Below are positions 38,035-49,179 of a stretch of 64,000 nucleotides of DNA, piece after piece. The notes under the pieces are model-generated. The model was not told where the DNA came from, ran no database searches, and saw nothing but the letters and a program-made list of their open reading frames with translations. A program made the position numbers and the translations under genes. Numbering within the stretch: position 1 is the stretch's first letter; every line of letters begins with the position of its first letter. Source of the stretch: Stratiolaelaps scimitus (Eukaryota > Arthropoda > Arachnida > Mesostigmata > Laelapidae); NCBI GenBank assembly GCA_019614645.1, contig JABWDB010000004.1, positions 12,586,001 through 12,650,000 of the forward strand, written 5' to 3'.

Positions 38035-41000
38035 TTGCGTTTTTGTGTCAGCCGAGAACATGACCCAAAAGTCGTCTGCCACACATATACATGCATCGTA
38101 TTTATTAGCGAAGAATGATTCAGAGATGACGCCTCGAATCCAATCAAAAGTGGATTTCATTACGAGCTCTCGGGGTGACATTCAAAAGCAATCACACCCG
38201 ACGAAACGTGACCACGCGAAGCAATATTCTCAAATATGCCTTTATAATTAATGACTTTAACTGGAAGTGTTATATGTAATGAAAACGGTGTCTATTTTTA
38301 ATGAACAATTTTATGTTTTTCAACATTTTGCCTATTTTTTGTGAAAATCCTAACTGAGTACATTGGAGTTGTGATCTTGCCATCTAATCACTGAGTTCTT
38401 TCCTATCTACACTTTCATTACAGCCAAGAAAAGTTCTGCATCATACTTGAACGATCTGAAGCCTATTCGGATGGAAAGGCGCTCACTGTGGACCGGGACA
38501 GCTGACTCTAGTCTACTGTGGCTTTCCGCATGATTCTCCTAAAACGGAGCCATCCAAGATAGACAATGAGAATACTACAGGAATGGAAGTGCTCTGTGCG
38601 GCGTAAGACGTGGTCCGAAAGTTGGTGAACGCTGAAAATATCTATGGACAGAGAAATAGTAATATCTGCGTTGGCCGGATAAACGATCATAGTCGAGTTG
38701 GCCCTCCCCCACTGCGACTACCAGCTGCTGGTATGACAATGGGGAAAATTTGCCCAGTGACGTTCCAATAATGGATACATGTTTCCATGACACATAATCC
38801 TACCTTAACATTGGCACCTTCAAACGTCTATTACATCACATCCGCGAAGGCTGCTCAGTTTGGAAGAGCAGTAATATCCGCAGTCTTAGGGCAGCACTCG
38901 AATAGCACCTGGGAACGACTAGACTTGCGCTCGAACGAATCCTCCACCAGCGTGAAGGCGTGATTTCTTGTACATCAAACACAACGTTGAGATGTCAAAT
39001 GTGGAAATACGAAAATGACAAAGAGAAAAAGGAGAAATGACAGACGGACAGGTCTTGTTGTGTCGTTGTACACTCACTGTCTGCTGTCAAACTGCCGCGG
39101 TCGAGGCGAGGTAATGGACGAGCACGTTCAGTGTGTACTCGATTCGTGATAAATGTGGAACCTGCGAGAGGTTGAAATCGTATGCGTATTCACACAGTAT
39201 CCAGCTCGCTTTGTGCATGCCTGACCGAGTTCAATGAACCTATCATGTACATAGGTATATGGGGGAAAATCCACATTGAACGTTCGCTGCATGTTTAGCG
39301 TCAAGCTAGTTAGTTGAACTAGGCCTAGCGCACAAGAGAAAATACAAGCAAATAATTCCGCATCCACCCCCGGCGACGCAGTATCGCGCGCGGAGCAGGC
39401 GGTTCACCTCTTCTCTTCTCTTGCCTTTGAGCCTTTGAGGCACAAAACCCCTCACGGCCAACTTGTCTGTCACAGGCTGGCCGGCGCCTCGGGTGGCAAT
39501 CGCGCAGGATCCTGCATTCTGCAACTCCTTTACCTTGCTGTACAGAACGGCAATGCCCTCGATTGAAACCGCGTGACCGCCATGAGCTTTTTTATCCTTA
39601 AATGGGGCGCGTTGGCATACTAATGCATCTCAGCATCGTGACCGTCCCCCCTTCTGGAACTGTTGACGATGTTCAACAGCACCGTCCATATCGCTTTGCT
39701 CAGTTGTGACCGCCTCGATCTGGAACTCTGCTTCGATCCCCACTCGCCGCCAAGAATGTAACTGATCTTTGACCAAACAAGGGGCTCAGGTAATAATTTG
39801 CGCTTGGTGACAAACTAAAAATTGTCACCATTCCTTCTTCAGAGATCTGACACACTCTCAGGATAGTTAGCTCAGCAATCTCCACAGGCGTCACATTAAG
39901 ACTGATCTCTGGCGTAAGTATGGCTAAGTCCTTGTCAAAGGCAATACCGTCTACTTTTCCTTGAATGCTAAATACCTCAATCGGCTCCGAACAACTTCCG
40001 AAGATCAGAGAGAGCGAAGCATGGCTAAGAGTTGACCGCCACAGACGGAGACACTTCGCACAAGAAACTGTTTAGTACAATTGATCATTCACCAAATATT
40101 GCATCCAACTGCCACCAGTCTGGCGCGCGTATCGTGCACACTATATTCTATGGCTGCCTAGTGACTAGTACATAGGTACAAGTCGTATATATCATAGAGC
40201 TGTAAAACGTCTATGCCTGCTCTGATTTTGTATTACTCGGATGTTCTCGTTGATACCAGCAGAAATGACCTCACCTGAAGTTCAGCAGAGGCAAACACTC
40301 CTAGTGGAGCCGATATTGCTGAGAGGAGACTTTTATAGTCTACATGATCTCTTTTTTATTAAAAATATTTCGAAAATATCATCCCCCTAACGATTTGCCG
40401 CACGCTAGACTGGCGGCCGCTTCGCGTGAGCAATTGTTTATCGTAAAACTTTCAATTCTCTAGGGCAGCATTTACATCACAGCGGCTATAGGAGGATGGG
40501 GCTGAGATTTGGGAAGCGATTGCTGGCACAGTATCTTGAATGAGTACTGCGGTTCGTCAAGTAGATTTCGAAAAAACACGTGACCTATTCTAATTATGGG
40601 AATATTGATTTTGTGAGTAAGTTAATTGCCCTCAATTTCATTCAGCCCAGCTGCAACTACTATTCTGTTTGAGCTTCCGAAACGGACTAATGTCTATCTC
40701 GTATTTGGTAAGGCTGATTCGGAAATGCTAGTTTGGTCAAAGATCCCCAATACGGATTATTCCACTTGAACTGCTACATTGAACCTTGATCGTTTTTGCC
40801 TTTTTCCCATAGAAATGCAATCGTCCGAAATACTGCTTCAAGTGATCTTCCGTAGCCATAGCAAATCTCATGTTTAGCTATAGTGTATAGCAAGTTCGCG
40901 TAAAGGGGCTTAACATGACAGTCATAATTTGGTCTGTATAAACACTTCAGCGTTCGATAGCATGTAGGCTTTTTATGGTACATATTTCAAAAGCTTCCTT

Positions 41001-41874
41001 CCGCATCCAGCATTCTTTGAAGATACTTCTGTTTTCGTTACTCACGCGAGGACGTAGACCATCGTGCAACCACCAGAAGTATATGTAGAATAATCGGGGG
41101 AATCGGCGAGTGCCACAACTCTCGATCTAAGGCCAGCTATAAATGTAGTATTTGTAATGTAGTATTAATCCTTGGTGCTTCTTTGGTTAGGAAATGCGAA
41201 ATCTGTGTACAAGGGTGTAATATGGCATACAGTAGAGCGGGTCGGGGAACGCTTGGTACTGCCGAGGTGCATCACCCCCGGGGGAAAGCTGAGTAAGTCT
41301 AAGTGGAAAACTTTCCATAGACTTATGCATATATATGCAATATATGGTGAACAAATCGGTGCCACCCAGTTATTCCACCGGGAATATATGGAGGAAATCT
41401 GCAATGTAGAAAAATGCACATCTTCAAGGCACAGATTGCCAACAAAAGTCTTTTACTGCAAATTTAGACAAAGTCGTTGCAATTGACCACTGAATCGACT
41501 AAACTCCAGGTAGACGTACGGACAACGAATTAACCCTTAAAATAGCTATGAATAACTCCTGTTCCTCCTCTTCCTTCTCGAGTAAATTGGTTATCAGGTG
41601 CAGGGCCACGAATCCGTCCTCACTCAGAGGTGGATAATGCCCTGGGCCATTGTGGTTTGTCCTAGTTGACAGTCACTTTATGCATTGACGTGATCCTTCA
41701 TCGGCGTGAAAGAATTCCCAGAAAAAATACACAGAGGAACCGTCACAGAGCGGTGAGTTGGATAACTTTCGCCCATTGTGAGTCAGCCTGCCCTAACACT
41801 GTAGCCCATTCGAAATGACTTGCAGAGCAGACAGTCCCTAACGTGGCACACAATGCATGGCACACAATGCGTCG
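38035..41874. other. orientation switch region; TE-like debris
   Basis: This interval separates the - strand and + strand members of the secreted-protein cluster. On the - strand, 39640-39380 stays open and reads SIEGIAVLYSKVKELQNAG and later GFVPQRLKGKRREEVNRLL; 39894-39820 reads TPVEIAELTILRVCQIS. Both look like coding debris, possibly of a transposon, but I cannot name a family. The frame 39367-39128 begins with a hydrophobic stretch and has cysteines but no phase-1 donor, so I do not count it as a family copy. A tandem TGGCACACAATGC duplication lies at about 41844-41870. Confidence 0.4.
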
Positions 41875-41883
41875 TATAAAGCG
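41875..41883 (+). promoter_or_regulatory. TATA-like element upstream of the 42.0-kb gene
   Basis: GTATAAAGCG lies about 165 bases before the ATG at 42046. The distance is larger than for other copies (41-102 bases), so an untranslated intron or a different start site is possible. Confidence 0.35.
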
Positions 41884-42045
41884 CTGTGAATTCCACCGCC
41901 TGGACAGCTGAGTCGACACGGAACTTGCGAGAGTAGAACTTTATGCGATGGCTCATGAGCGGTTCTACTGAACTCATTTATTTCACCACTAGAAAAAGAC
42001 CACTGAGTGACAGCTGGAGGACACTTCTTTCGACCGCCGATTGCA

Positions 42046-42740
42046 ATGAGGTATCTGACGAGCTATATTCTAGCCGTGATCGCTCTGGTGGGCGTTGTCT
42101 CCGCTGGAGATGACGCAAAGAATAAGGCTGCCGTAGCCACGTGTATCTCTAATGCCAATTTTTCAGAAAAAGAACTCGCTGCACTTCAGAAGGTAATTGA
42201 GAGTAAGTAACGAGTCATCGATATAAGCTCTATAATTAGTTCGACTGCTATACCATATACTTACATTTGTGAGTGCACAATATTGCAGCTGTTGTCTGTC
42301 AATCACAACAATGAGACTTGCATATACCTGGTACATAAACCTCGTTGAATCTGATATATATATGCTTGTGTACGTTGTGGACACCATTACGCAGGTGCCG
42401 AAATGGAAGGGTTAATTATAATATAATACATTATAATTATGGCAATTCGTAATCGTGTAGGACAGCAGCACGAAGACTTTAATAGAGGCTGACATTTTCT
42501 CTAGAATTTCTCCTCCTAAACTTCGCTGTGAGTAGATCAATTCATGCTGTCCTCCGATTGAAAACTCAACCGCCACCTATTGATACCGCTGTGCACCAAC
42601 TCCGCTAACGTGAGTCACATTCGTTTCGATCGTGCACAGGTCAAGGAGCCAAGCTGAAGTTGGATGAAGCCATGAAGCAAGCCAACATCGACAGCGACAA
42701 AGTGAAAGCGATGAAAGATTGTGTTGGACGGGCGGTTTAG
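42046..42740 (+). CDS. small secreted two-cysteine-signature protein, copy 4
   Basis: Exon 1 is 42046-42202 (donor GTAAGT) and exon 2 is 42640-42740; the junction is phase 1, intron 437 bp, product 85 residues, the shortest copy. The signal peptide covers about residues 1-20 (VVSA). C33 lies in AVATC and C80 in KVKAMKDC; these are the only cysteines. The chain between them is Lys/Glu/Ala-rich and likely helical. An alternative donor GTAATT ten bases earlier is in a different phase and would break the frame. An in-frame extension upstream of 42046 exists but lacks an ATG before the signal peptide. AATAAA follows at 42810-42815. Function unknown. Confidence 0.78.
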
Positions 42741-42809
42741 GCCCGCACCTAACGTGCACAACTGGACATCGATCTCTGTAGAATTAAGAATTGCCAGCTA
42801 AATGCTGCA

Positions 42810-42815
42810 AATAAA
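42810..42815 (+). terminator. poly(A) signal for the 42.0-kb gene
   Basis: AATAAA in GCAAATAAAGGACATGG, 70 bases after the stop codon at 42740. Confidence 0.65.
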
Positions 42816-44017
42816 GGACATGGCTGATTGCGAGCCATATACGCTGCAGTAAATCTGGCCTAGAAAGCCAATAGTTTTGTGTAATATTGCTGGGTTTCTA
42901 GATGGTGTAACATAAAATTCTACACACTGTAATTTTAGCGTTTTGCCTATGCATGATGCTCATACGTGTTGGACGGTTCATTTCAACACTGGTGCGGGAC
43001 TTACAAAGAGCTAAAGATCGCGTATCAGACGGGCCGGAAATCTTGCAGCATTACTTCGACTGTTCTATCCGGGGGATCATACAGTCATACAATTGGCCAC
43101 TGGGTGGGGGTGTCAGACCCAGCAGGTCCGAACAAGTGAAGAACCTCCCTGTCCTCCCCCCTCGCAGACTCTGCGATCTGACCATTCTGTCCGCAATTCC
43201 ACCGGATCCGTCATTCTCTCCGCCTGCAGAGGAGTACATTCGAGCAGCGTGTGTGGAACGTGACACATAAACATCTGAGAGGCGTAGCTACGTATGTTTC
43301 GCGTGAAAGGTTGAAAAGACAATTCGCACTCTATAAACTGAGTCCTATTGATAAACATTTAGAGCGCGATTTCCCCATTGAGAACAGATGCATAGCATAA
43401 TTTAGAAACTTCGCTTTCAAAAATCAGTGTGAAACGCCACGTAGAGATTTGCCTGGGAACTACTAAAATTGTTTGGTATGAGCGTTTGTGCTGTGTCCGT
43501 ATCAGACTATCAAGGCTGTTTTGCTAATGCTCGTGTGTACCTTTCAGATGTCCCTTGGCTTATCTTTGCCGGGCAGGCTTCCTGCAAGATTTTTTCCTCA
43601 TGTGTAGATTTGTAGTAGATTCCCTTCTGGTAGTAAGAGGCGACGATATGACGACCACAACTACATCTCCTCCGGTGAACTGCTAACTTCGCTGAGAATA
43701 CGCTTTTTTCTTTCGATGCCGCCACTCTTAGATATTTATTGTTTAGCGTTACATCAGACAGCAGTCGAAACAATTTAGGTAACCCTATCGAACATCACTA
43801 TTGTTATTGGGCTCGTCGAGTCGACATTATTTCTTATTTCATAGATCATATATATATATATTTTTTTGGATCATAGATCATATTGCATTTGTATGAGCCG
43901 GCCTCGAAACCTGCATCTAATACACGAAGTCAATATTAAGGCGAAGGTGGCAGAAGAAAACCGAAGCGAATCATATCGATTTGTGAATTTTCGTTCGCTC
44001 ATCAGGACGATGTTCAC

Positions 44018-44116
44018 CTCTCCCATGCTCACGGCCCAGGATGCTTCAATTGGATCTCGTGGCCAACGGCCTGGAATAACGAGTAACAAAGTTACCACGA
44101 GCGGCTTAATGTTCAT
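44018..44116 (-). pseudogene. orphan signal-peptide exon, possible family relic
   Basis: An ATG at 44116 opens 33 codons with a strong hydrophobic core (PLVVTLLLVIPG) and ends AVSMGE at a GTGAAC donor in phase 0. The length, hydrophobic start, A-V-x-M ending and phase resemble the first exon of the three-exon copy at 37987 (29 codons, ending AVDAMK). A candidate next exon starts at 43581 (CTTGCAG then EACPAKIS, with a cysteine near its start as expected) but does not reach a phase-1 donor. No terminal exon with the family signature was found. Confidence 0.3.
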
Positions 44117-44310
44117 TGCTGTCTGCAATTGAACTACGGATAAAATGCTATATACTCGAAGGGATCGTGAAGCAGTTCTTGTTTGAGTTAGATTCGAGAG
44201 ACATTCGTCAACTAAAGCGGCCGCTCTTTTTGGGGATTACGGATTACGGCCACCGATTCAGACAAACGACATCGTAGCTACATTTGACTTTAGCCCTGCA
44301 CAGAAAAAAC

Positions 44311-44592
44311 ATGGCACTTATTTTTTTTACAATCGCTGCAAGTCTCTCACTGGTTGGTATCGTGAATACAGGCCTTGCAACCATGTGGAAAGCGTTTGTC
44401 ATTCAATGCGACAGCGCGCTGGGAGACAGATGGTCGCTGAATAGCTACAGACCTATTTTCTATTATATTATAAATAACTACCGTTTCATAATCGAGCTCA
44501 GGAGATTTAGTTCTATTCATACAGAATTCGCTATCTATCATTTCTTCCCATGGACATCTTCTTCTGCATCTGCTGTCGAACATTGTAAATAG
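44311..44592 (+). pseudogene. orphan exon-1-like frame of the secreted family
   Basis: The ATG at 44311 starts a signal-like stretch (MALIFFTIAASLSLVGIV), followed by MWKAFVIQC. W-K-F/A and h-x-x-C match the start of the mature chain of the copies at 52.5 and 55.7 kb. After the cysteine the frame continues into an aromatic-rich stretch and stops at 44592 with no good phase-1 donor, and I found no terminal exon downstream. A decayed or truncated copy is likely. Confidence 0.35.
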
Positions 44593-45024
44593 AATGACAA
44601 GCCTCTTTCCTTTGTCGGGCATACTGATTCGTTTTTTTTTTACAAAGGGAGGGCGTAGAGACTGATCCCTTGGCGTGATTCTACGAATCGCGAAGGTCGG
44701 TGACTACTCAGCACGTTGAACTTTCGCTAACTCAGCAGATACCTACCGAAGTAGGGAATTCTTGGTTGTGGCGGAAATGAAGGTAGCACCGAGACTCAAT
44801 GTCATTTAGACATTCATTGACCTTAGCCCAATGGAGGTTGTGGATAGCTGTAATGGTAGTTCGGATGATTGCTTGTACAACATTGTATGGAAACTCGTGA
44901 TTATTTTTCAGTTGAAAACGTAACGAGATTGAACACATGCATGCTGTGCTCAATTTCTTTAGCATATAATTGATGTCTATCTACTTTTACTCCTCGTAAG
45001 AGCTACTCCGGGGGTTGAAAACAT

Positions 45025-45249
45025 TTACACGATGAGAGACACCCTCCTCGCGTTCGAGATGTCGAAGGGTCCGATTCCTTCTGAGATCGCTCTCCCGCTA
45101 TCTCCGTCAACTTTAATCGTCGCAAAACCATATTTGTAACACGTCCAGTTTTTCTCGGAATCGAGCAAACACCGCTCTAGCCTGCCGCTCTCCACCAGCG
45201 TGGTGCTGTTACCCTTCACATGAACTGCGAGCACTTGTGTCGACCACAC
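45025..45249 (-). CDS. candidate terminal exon, unknown secreted domain
   Basis: This - strand frame has coding-like composition: VHVKGNSTTLVESGRLERC, then NWTCYKYGFATIKVDGD, and a stop at 45025. NST and NWT are potential N-glycosylation sites and two cysteines lie 13 residues apart. There is no in-frame ATG upstream, and the preceding AG (GTGCTCGCAG) has a poor pyrimidine tract. I found no upstream exon, so it is an isolated exon candidate or a relic. Confidence 0.3.
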   Translation of the reverse strand: MWSTQVLAVHVKGNSTTLVESGRLERCLLDSEKNWTCYKYGFATIKVDGDSGRAISEGIGPFDISNARRVSLIV

Positions 45250-47215
45250 AGTCCATCACCGAACGTACCTTGTGTGTTTGCTATAATATGTTTTCTAATA
45301 TTATACCGCACACAATGCAAGTATATGCGTTATAAATATGTTATCGACGATCCGTCAATAAACGAACATTTGCATTATATTGCATTGTGACCCTTATTTT
45401 TGAGTTACTACAATGAATCCAGCACAAGGATCCAGAAAGTCATTGGAATATTGGATTCAAATATATGAGTATCGTCCGTTTCAGACAGTTACTTCGTCTT
45501 CGACTTAGATACTCAGTAAAATGAATATACACACACACACACACACTCCCATAAACAGAAAATCAACCGCTCTTGTGGTCGATATGTTCAAATGAATCTC
45601 GCAATGAGTTTGTTTTACTACTACTGGATAGGTGGGATATATGACTTAAAATCAAATCCTACCAAAGAATTCGAAGCCGCTTTGAAGAATCTTTGCATTT
45701 ATTTATTATCTCTCTGTATCTGTGAATTCTTGCCAGATATGACCAGCTACTAAAATAGGTAAGGTGACCTCACTATAATACCTAAAGGCTAATTGCCGAG
45801 GCCAACCACATCGGGGAAAAAAAGGTGAGAGTCAGTTCAAAATAATGTTGGAACTCTTAATGAAGTCTGCGCCCTCGACGAATGATGATCGTAGAAATCC
45901 CATCCACAGGAATACACGCACCGGTTGATCGTGGTCATAAACGTGGTCATAATGGTTCGCAAGTGACGATGCTCAAAGACCGGGTGCGAATCGGTGCGCG
46001 GGGTTGCGAAGCGATATGTTCGATGCATTTGGCAAATAGGTCAAGAAATATGATTGTCGTCATATTTGACGCATGAAGCGTTCATCAAGAAATCGACCTT
46101 GATCTTGATTTATAAAAAAAAGGCTGAGAGTGGCTGAGTTCGGCCACAAAGCCACAAATAATAAATCAGACAAGTCGTTGATATTAACACTGACCTACTG
46201 AAGACGCCGTCAAGACGTTCCCGCACTCTCCGTCGTCGACATAACTGTCTTTTTTTTCTCGTCAATCAATCAGTGGCTGCAAGCATAGTCCAACGGTAGG
46301 GTTAAATTTATTCTATCTCAGCTCAATTGATCTGGTTCGCCAATCTCAGCAGGTCAACATACGACCTATATCCATTATATAATAATAACAAACAGAAAAC
46401 AAACCGTATGCGAATTGTTGCGTTCGACAGTTCCAACTTCGGTTACTGGCAGCTGGACACCTGAACCGATACTCTTAATTAAGGCGAATCTGAATCCCGG
46501 GGTGGTCTCGGAGTCCAAGAACCTTGGCAATAGTCATTCACGAGCAAACCAGCACAGTTGGAATTATTGATTTTCGTTGAATGGCGATTGTACATCATTG
46601 TCGATCAATTGTGCCGGCTTGAATGTTGCAGAGACTGGACAGAAATAGCGCGGATTTATCTATGTAGCTCGAATAACACAGTGCAAATAGAACAATCTCT
46701 AACCGACGATATTGTAAAAGTGTCACCGCTACGCACGTCTCCATCTCGTGAATTCCCTAACCAAGTTATTGCCCTCGGAACCGTTACACGCCGTCAGCAT
46801 TTCCTGACGCAACGCTAATGACGGCGAAATGTGGCGTAAACCATCTGGTCTTCCGAACAGGTTCCATTGTTTTTTGTTGACGAATTTAATCAGTCTCACT
46901 GACGAAAATACATTTCATGACTCTGGCTATAATCGTTTCCTGGAAATTTCAAGGTAAAAGATGGCCTGTATTTTGGATGATTCTAATACATTGATCGGCC
47001 ACCCATTGTCTGTTAGTGGTGACTTCCTGCTGCTGGTCTTCTACTTCGTAGAGTCTAGAGATTTTCAATTAAATTAAATTCAAACACGCCTTTATTTAGA
47101 GCCAAGGGAGATTTACGCCATTTACAGCAGTTTTAGCACATATTATTTTGAATACGAAATTTTCATTGTATTTCATTTGTCTGCATTTATTTCGAAGCGT
47201 TAGCAGGCGAGCCGC

Positions 47216-47545
47216 TTGCCAAGCGTGGACATTGTTTGTGCGACCTCGAGTGCACTGATGGTTTGGCCACTACGTTTGCTGTTTCCGCGTAACGCAAAGA
47301 AGCTATCAACCATGCGCAGTTTGCATTTAATTTTTTTGAAACATACTGATGTCAACAGCATCGTGCCGATCACCTATAGACTTGAGCATGACGAAGTCTC
47401 TGGCGACTCCACTCCTGCCACTGAACCTATAAATAAATCTATTTTGCTATCCATTTCTAAGGCATCTATGTGTTTCATCAAATGGGACCTCCAAACAACG
47501 GAACTATACAACAGCTTGGGAATAGTTAAATTATTATACAGCGTA
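47216..47545 (-). mobile_element. LINE-like coding remnant
   Basis: The - strand carries KLLYSSVVWRSHLMKHIDAL near 47525-47465, resembling the C-terminal reverse-transcriptase segment of CR1/jockey-type LINEs (a Y-x-S-x-V-W-x-P-like block followed by I-x-x-L-E). Further along the - strand, DFVMLKSIGDRHDAVDISM resembles the following basic region. Stops and frameshifts break it. Confidence 0.4.
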
Positions 47546-47653
47546 GTGTAGAAAAATCAACGTATTTAACAACAAAACATTGGAAAGCAGGATTACACGC
47601 AGAGTTCAAAGACCGCATCACTAGGGTAATCGGATCAGTGCTCTCATGCAATT

Positions 47654-47784
47654 GATGGAGATTGATGACCTCGTGATTTTAACTAACCTCATGGATACTG
47701 GGGCGAACTCACCGCCTGAGTCAATGACATCAGCTCCGGCATCCACAAGGACAGTTAAAATCACGAGATCATCGATCTCCATCG
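47654..47784. repeat. inverted duplication, 31-bp arms, 2 mismatches
   Basis: The left arm starts GATGGAGATTGATGACCTCG (47654) and the right arm (to 47783-47784) is its reverse complement at 29 of 31 positions. Inside, the flanks of a 68-base centre are also loosely complementary (CTCATGGATACTGG versus the reverse of CCGGCATCCACAAGG). Both strands therefore encode MEIDDLVILT. It would fold into a long hairpin, about 250 bases upstream of a secreted-family gene. Confidence 0.7.
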
Positions 47785-47957
47785 ATTCGACGGGAGCACC
47801 CACCTACAAGTTGGACTCTCCTGTTCCCTTTGATCGTTTAGTGTCTGATCGGGTTCAGGTACTTGCACAGGTCGCTCAAAGATGGATTGTGGAAGCCATC
47901 TATACTCGAATCGCAATAGAGTCATTTAGATCACACGTACCTCGTGGCTCTCACGTA

Positions 47958-47964
47958 CATAAAA
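47958..47964 (+). promoter_or_regulatory. TATA box (CATAAAA) for the 48.0-kb gene
   Basis: CATAAAAGCG lies 66-72 bases before the ATG at 48030. The same core CATAAAAGC lies before the copies at 52.5 and 55.7 kb. Confidence 0.65.
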
Positions 47965-48029
47965 GCGTGTCATCCGTTTAGTTTTGCCAAATTGTCCTTT
48001 GCTGCACGCGGGACGAGTAGGTCTTCATC

Positions 48030-49045
48030 ATGTGGAAAATTGGCTCCATCAGCTTGTTGATCTTGTCAGTACTGGCATTATGTCAAACGTCTGTAAGCGG
48101 CAAACTCGATAGAGCAGTAATCAAGTCAACGTTCGATGAGTGCGCAAAGAAGAATGAACTTTCAGAGGATTTCATGAAAGAACTGGCTGAAGCCGTTACG
48201 AAGTCAGCGAAAGCAGGTGACCTGAGGATATTTCTTTCACAATGTTCAATAGTATATAGCTTGGGCAGCGGTGTGCGGTATTATGGCGCACGTGCTATCT
48301 TTCGAACTGCAATTATTCGAGAATTCAGTCGTGCACAATGTCAAGCCGCCGTATGCGAGCATGCAATACATCTCTACATCCATCAGTTATCTGAAGCGTT
48401 TGACGTGCACATGAATACGCGCTAGTGTATCTTGACAAGACCCTACTGATTCACCTTTGATGGTAGCAAGTCAACGAAACTTCAATTCAGTTAGGTTAAA
48501 TGTTGGCTGAGAGTCAGTCCGAAAAACCTAGGTTCTACTATGCAGATAACTCTCAAAGGCCATAGTCGAGTCTACGAGGTAGACGCTTTGAAGACGCGGC
48601 AAGTGTAGGGTAACATATAGCAGAGAATACAAGAGCACGAAGATACGAAGAGATGCCAACAATCAACATCGGCAAGAGAACGAACGAATGCCCGCACTTG
48701 AATACCGCAAAGAGGGTGCGAGTATTTATTATTACAATTATTATTTGTTTCATAACTTACATTGTATATGCAATAGCCACTAGTAATTCAGAGTTCATTA
48801 GCACATATGAATACATTGTGCCCTGTAGAAACACTGGAGTCCACTCGGAGAATCGTGCTAAACGCGTTGTTGTTTTCTCCCTGACCCATCCGTATCTAGT
48901 GACTGTCAGCGCATCACCAGCAGATCTCAAAAAGGCGGTGGAAGCTACAGCCTTGGCTAAATTTGACGAAAAAAAGTTGTCCGACAAGTACAAGCCGTTT
49001 GAAGAGTGTGTCCGAAAACAGCTAGCTAGTGCTGTGGCGTCGTGA
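48030..49045 (+). CDS. small secreted two-cysteine-signature protein, copy 5
   Basis: Exon 1 is 48030-48216. Exon 2 runs from 48921 (or 48924) to 49045, because the acceptor is a CAG-CAG tandem that keeps phase 1 either way, giving 102 or 103 residues. The signal peptide covers about residues 1-24 (TSVSG). C38 lies in STFDEC and the last cysteine in KYKPFEEC. Between them the chain is Lys/Ala/Glu-rich (LKKAVEATALAKFDEKKL), predicted helical. Exon 1 stays open past its donor for many codons, which can mislead gene finders. The CATAAAA promoter is at 47958 and AATAAA at 49174. Function unknown. Confidence 0.78.
48495..48530 (+). repeat. SINE 3' body fragment inside an intron
   Basis: TTAAATGTTGGCTGAGAGTC and AGTCCGAAAAACC match the 3' body of the tRNA-like SINE. 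It sits in the intron of the 48.0-kb gene. Confidence 0.55.
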
Positions 49046-49173
49046 AGGATGAGGTTGACGCATCTGAAATTACGCTTTCTTCTATGGTTCCAGTTCGATT
49101 AAACGATTTCAAGTCGAATCGTGACACAAATGCACAATGTTCGTTGATTAAACACAAGTATAATTCGTTCCGA

Positions 49174-49179
49174 AATAAA
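49174..49179 (+). terminator. poly(A) signal for the 48.0-kb gene
   Basis: AATAAA in CCGAAATAAATTTTG, 129 bases after the stop at 49045. Confidence 0.65.

Noticed and set aside
39128..39367. - strand frame with hydrophobic start and LGQAC, considered as a family copy
   Set aside because: No phase-1 donor at the expected distance, no terminal exon with the K-x-x-x-h-x-x-C signature, and it overlaps TE-like debris.
42007..42045. In-frame extension before the 42.0-kb gene
   Set aside because: It lacks an ATG and would bury the signal peptide.
43051..43358. Overlapping open frames on both strands downstream of the 42.0-kb gene
   Set aside because: No family signature, no domain and no splice context; the three overlapping frames look like chance in GC-richer DNA.
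47646..47981. 111-codon + frame through the inverted duplication
   Set aside because: Its openness is explained by the palindrome, which gives similar frames on both strands; no domain.
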